Of a stretch of 64,000 nucleotides of DNA, positions 63,823-64,000 are shown in pieces. The DNA comes from Balneola sp. Its GTDB lineage: Bacteria > Bacteroidota > Rhodothermia > Balneolales > Balneolaceae. A program made the position numbers and the translations under genes. Within the stretch, counting starts at the first letter, position 1, and the number at the start of each line of letters is the position of its first letter. The stretch is taken from NCBI GenBank assembly GCA_017640785.1, contig JAEPPZ010000006.1, positions 62,001 through 126,000 on the forward strand, written 5' to 3'. Under the pieces are notes generated by a model that made no database searches, was not told the origin of the DNA, and saw only the letters and a program-made list of their open reading frames with translations.

Positions 63823-64000
63823 ACTATGCCTGATTACCCTCTCCATCATGTTGTTGAATGCATGTGGAGAGCCTGAAAAAAAGAAGAACCCTACTGAAAC
63901 CAAAGGACGTGTTCTTGAATACACAAATACACTTTCTTTTTTAAGTGCTGATGGAGAAGTCGTTTCGACGCTCAGATTTGTGAAAGCTGATAATGAAGCT
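63812..64000 (+). CDS. Lipoprotein, N-terminal part (cut by window edge; possibly DUF192)
   Basis: 63 codons are visible. MLNRLCLITLSIMLLNAC gives a lipobox (Cys18), then a Lys/Glu-rich linker and NTLSFLSADGEVVSTLRFVKADNEA. The last stretch recalls the start of DUF192 domains (FxxxDGxxV...xEIADxxxE), but the diagnostic GLM motif would lie outside the window. It overlaps the sortilin-like gene by 11 nt, so translation is coupled. Confidence 0.55.
   Translation, partial: MLNRLCLITLSIMLLNACGEPEKKKNPTETKGRVLEYTNTLSFLSADGEVVSTLRFVKADNEA

Noticed and set aside
1-64000. tRNA, rRNA, tmRNA, RNase P or other standard RNA genes
   Set aside because: Reading the intergenic regions showed no tRNA cloverleaf or known RNA core; the gaps hold terminators and hairpin repeats.
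1-64000. Prophage, IS element or transposase genes
   Set aside because: No transposase, integrase or phage structural motif appears in any frame; the repeat clusters have no linked mobility gene inside the window.

Overview
The window looks like a chromosome segment of a low-GC, Gram-negative, aerobic bacterium of the Bacteroidota/Rhodothermota/Balneolota group, most like a Balneola or Gracilimonas relative. This placement is inference. It rests on many signal-peptide or lipobox proteins, outer-membrane barrels ending in aromatic residues, S9 and M16 peptidases, a sortilin-type secreted repeat protein, bacillithiol synthesis (BshC), an AsnRS with an insertion, and frequent TTG/GTG starts. No rRNA, tRNA, IS element, prophage or CRISPR array was seen.

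Layout. 1-5255 (minus): aroE, pgeF, an HDAC-like deacetylase, dxr, rseP and the start of psd. 5337-12424: an SRPBCC protein, then an envelope block with a DUF1302-like barrel, a TPR lipoprotein, a DUF4331 family split over two exported proteins, and an RND/MMPL exporter. 12615-16832 (minus): BFN nuclease, bshC, fau, a PspC protein and tmk. 17050-24381 (plus): complex I genes nuoA-H ending at a strong terminator, with no nuoI-N. 24605-27847: a collagen-like lipoprotein, a cupin, an unknown protein and a TPR protein. 27852-31371 (minus): a polyamine operon (speD, pyruvoyl arginine decarboxylase, speE) followed by an Omp85-like barrel. 31512-33494: a fused 2-oxoacid dehydrogenase E1 alpha/beta.

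33537-38522 is accessory: a frameshifted HNH nuclease gene, a small zinc-ribbon protein, a SatD-family gene behind three matching operator-like palindromes, a PAS histidine kinase, a class C beta-lactamase-like protein and a duplicated intergenic repeat. 38523-49095: S9 peptidase, ECF sigma factor with a small partner, holA, an alpha/beta hydrolase, small proteins, and an M16-barrel-asnS operon. 49966-59738 (minus): pnp, rpsO, and the classic rimP-nusA-infB-rbfA-truB-ribF operon. 60325 to the end: a small lipoprotein, a sortilin/BNR protein and a truncated lipoprotein gene.

The least explained material is intergenic. Several gaps (34.6, 38.2-38.5, 49.3-49.7, 59.9-60.2 and 60.75-60.85 kb) carry families of short hairpins. 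Within a family the loop and flanks are conserved, while the two arms change together and stay complementary. With the operator array upstream of satD, these are the best candidates for something undescribed.
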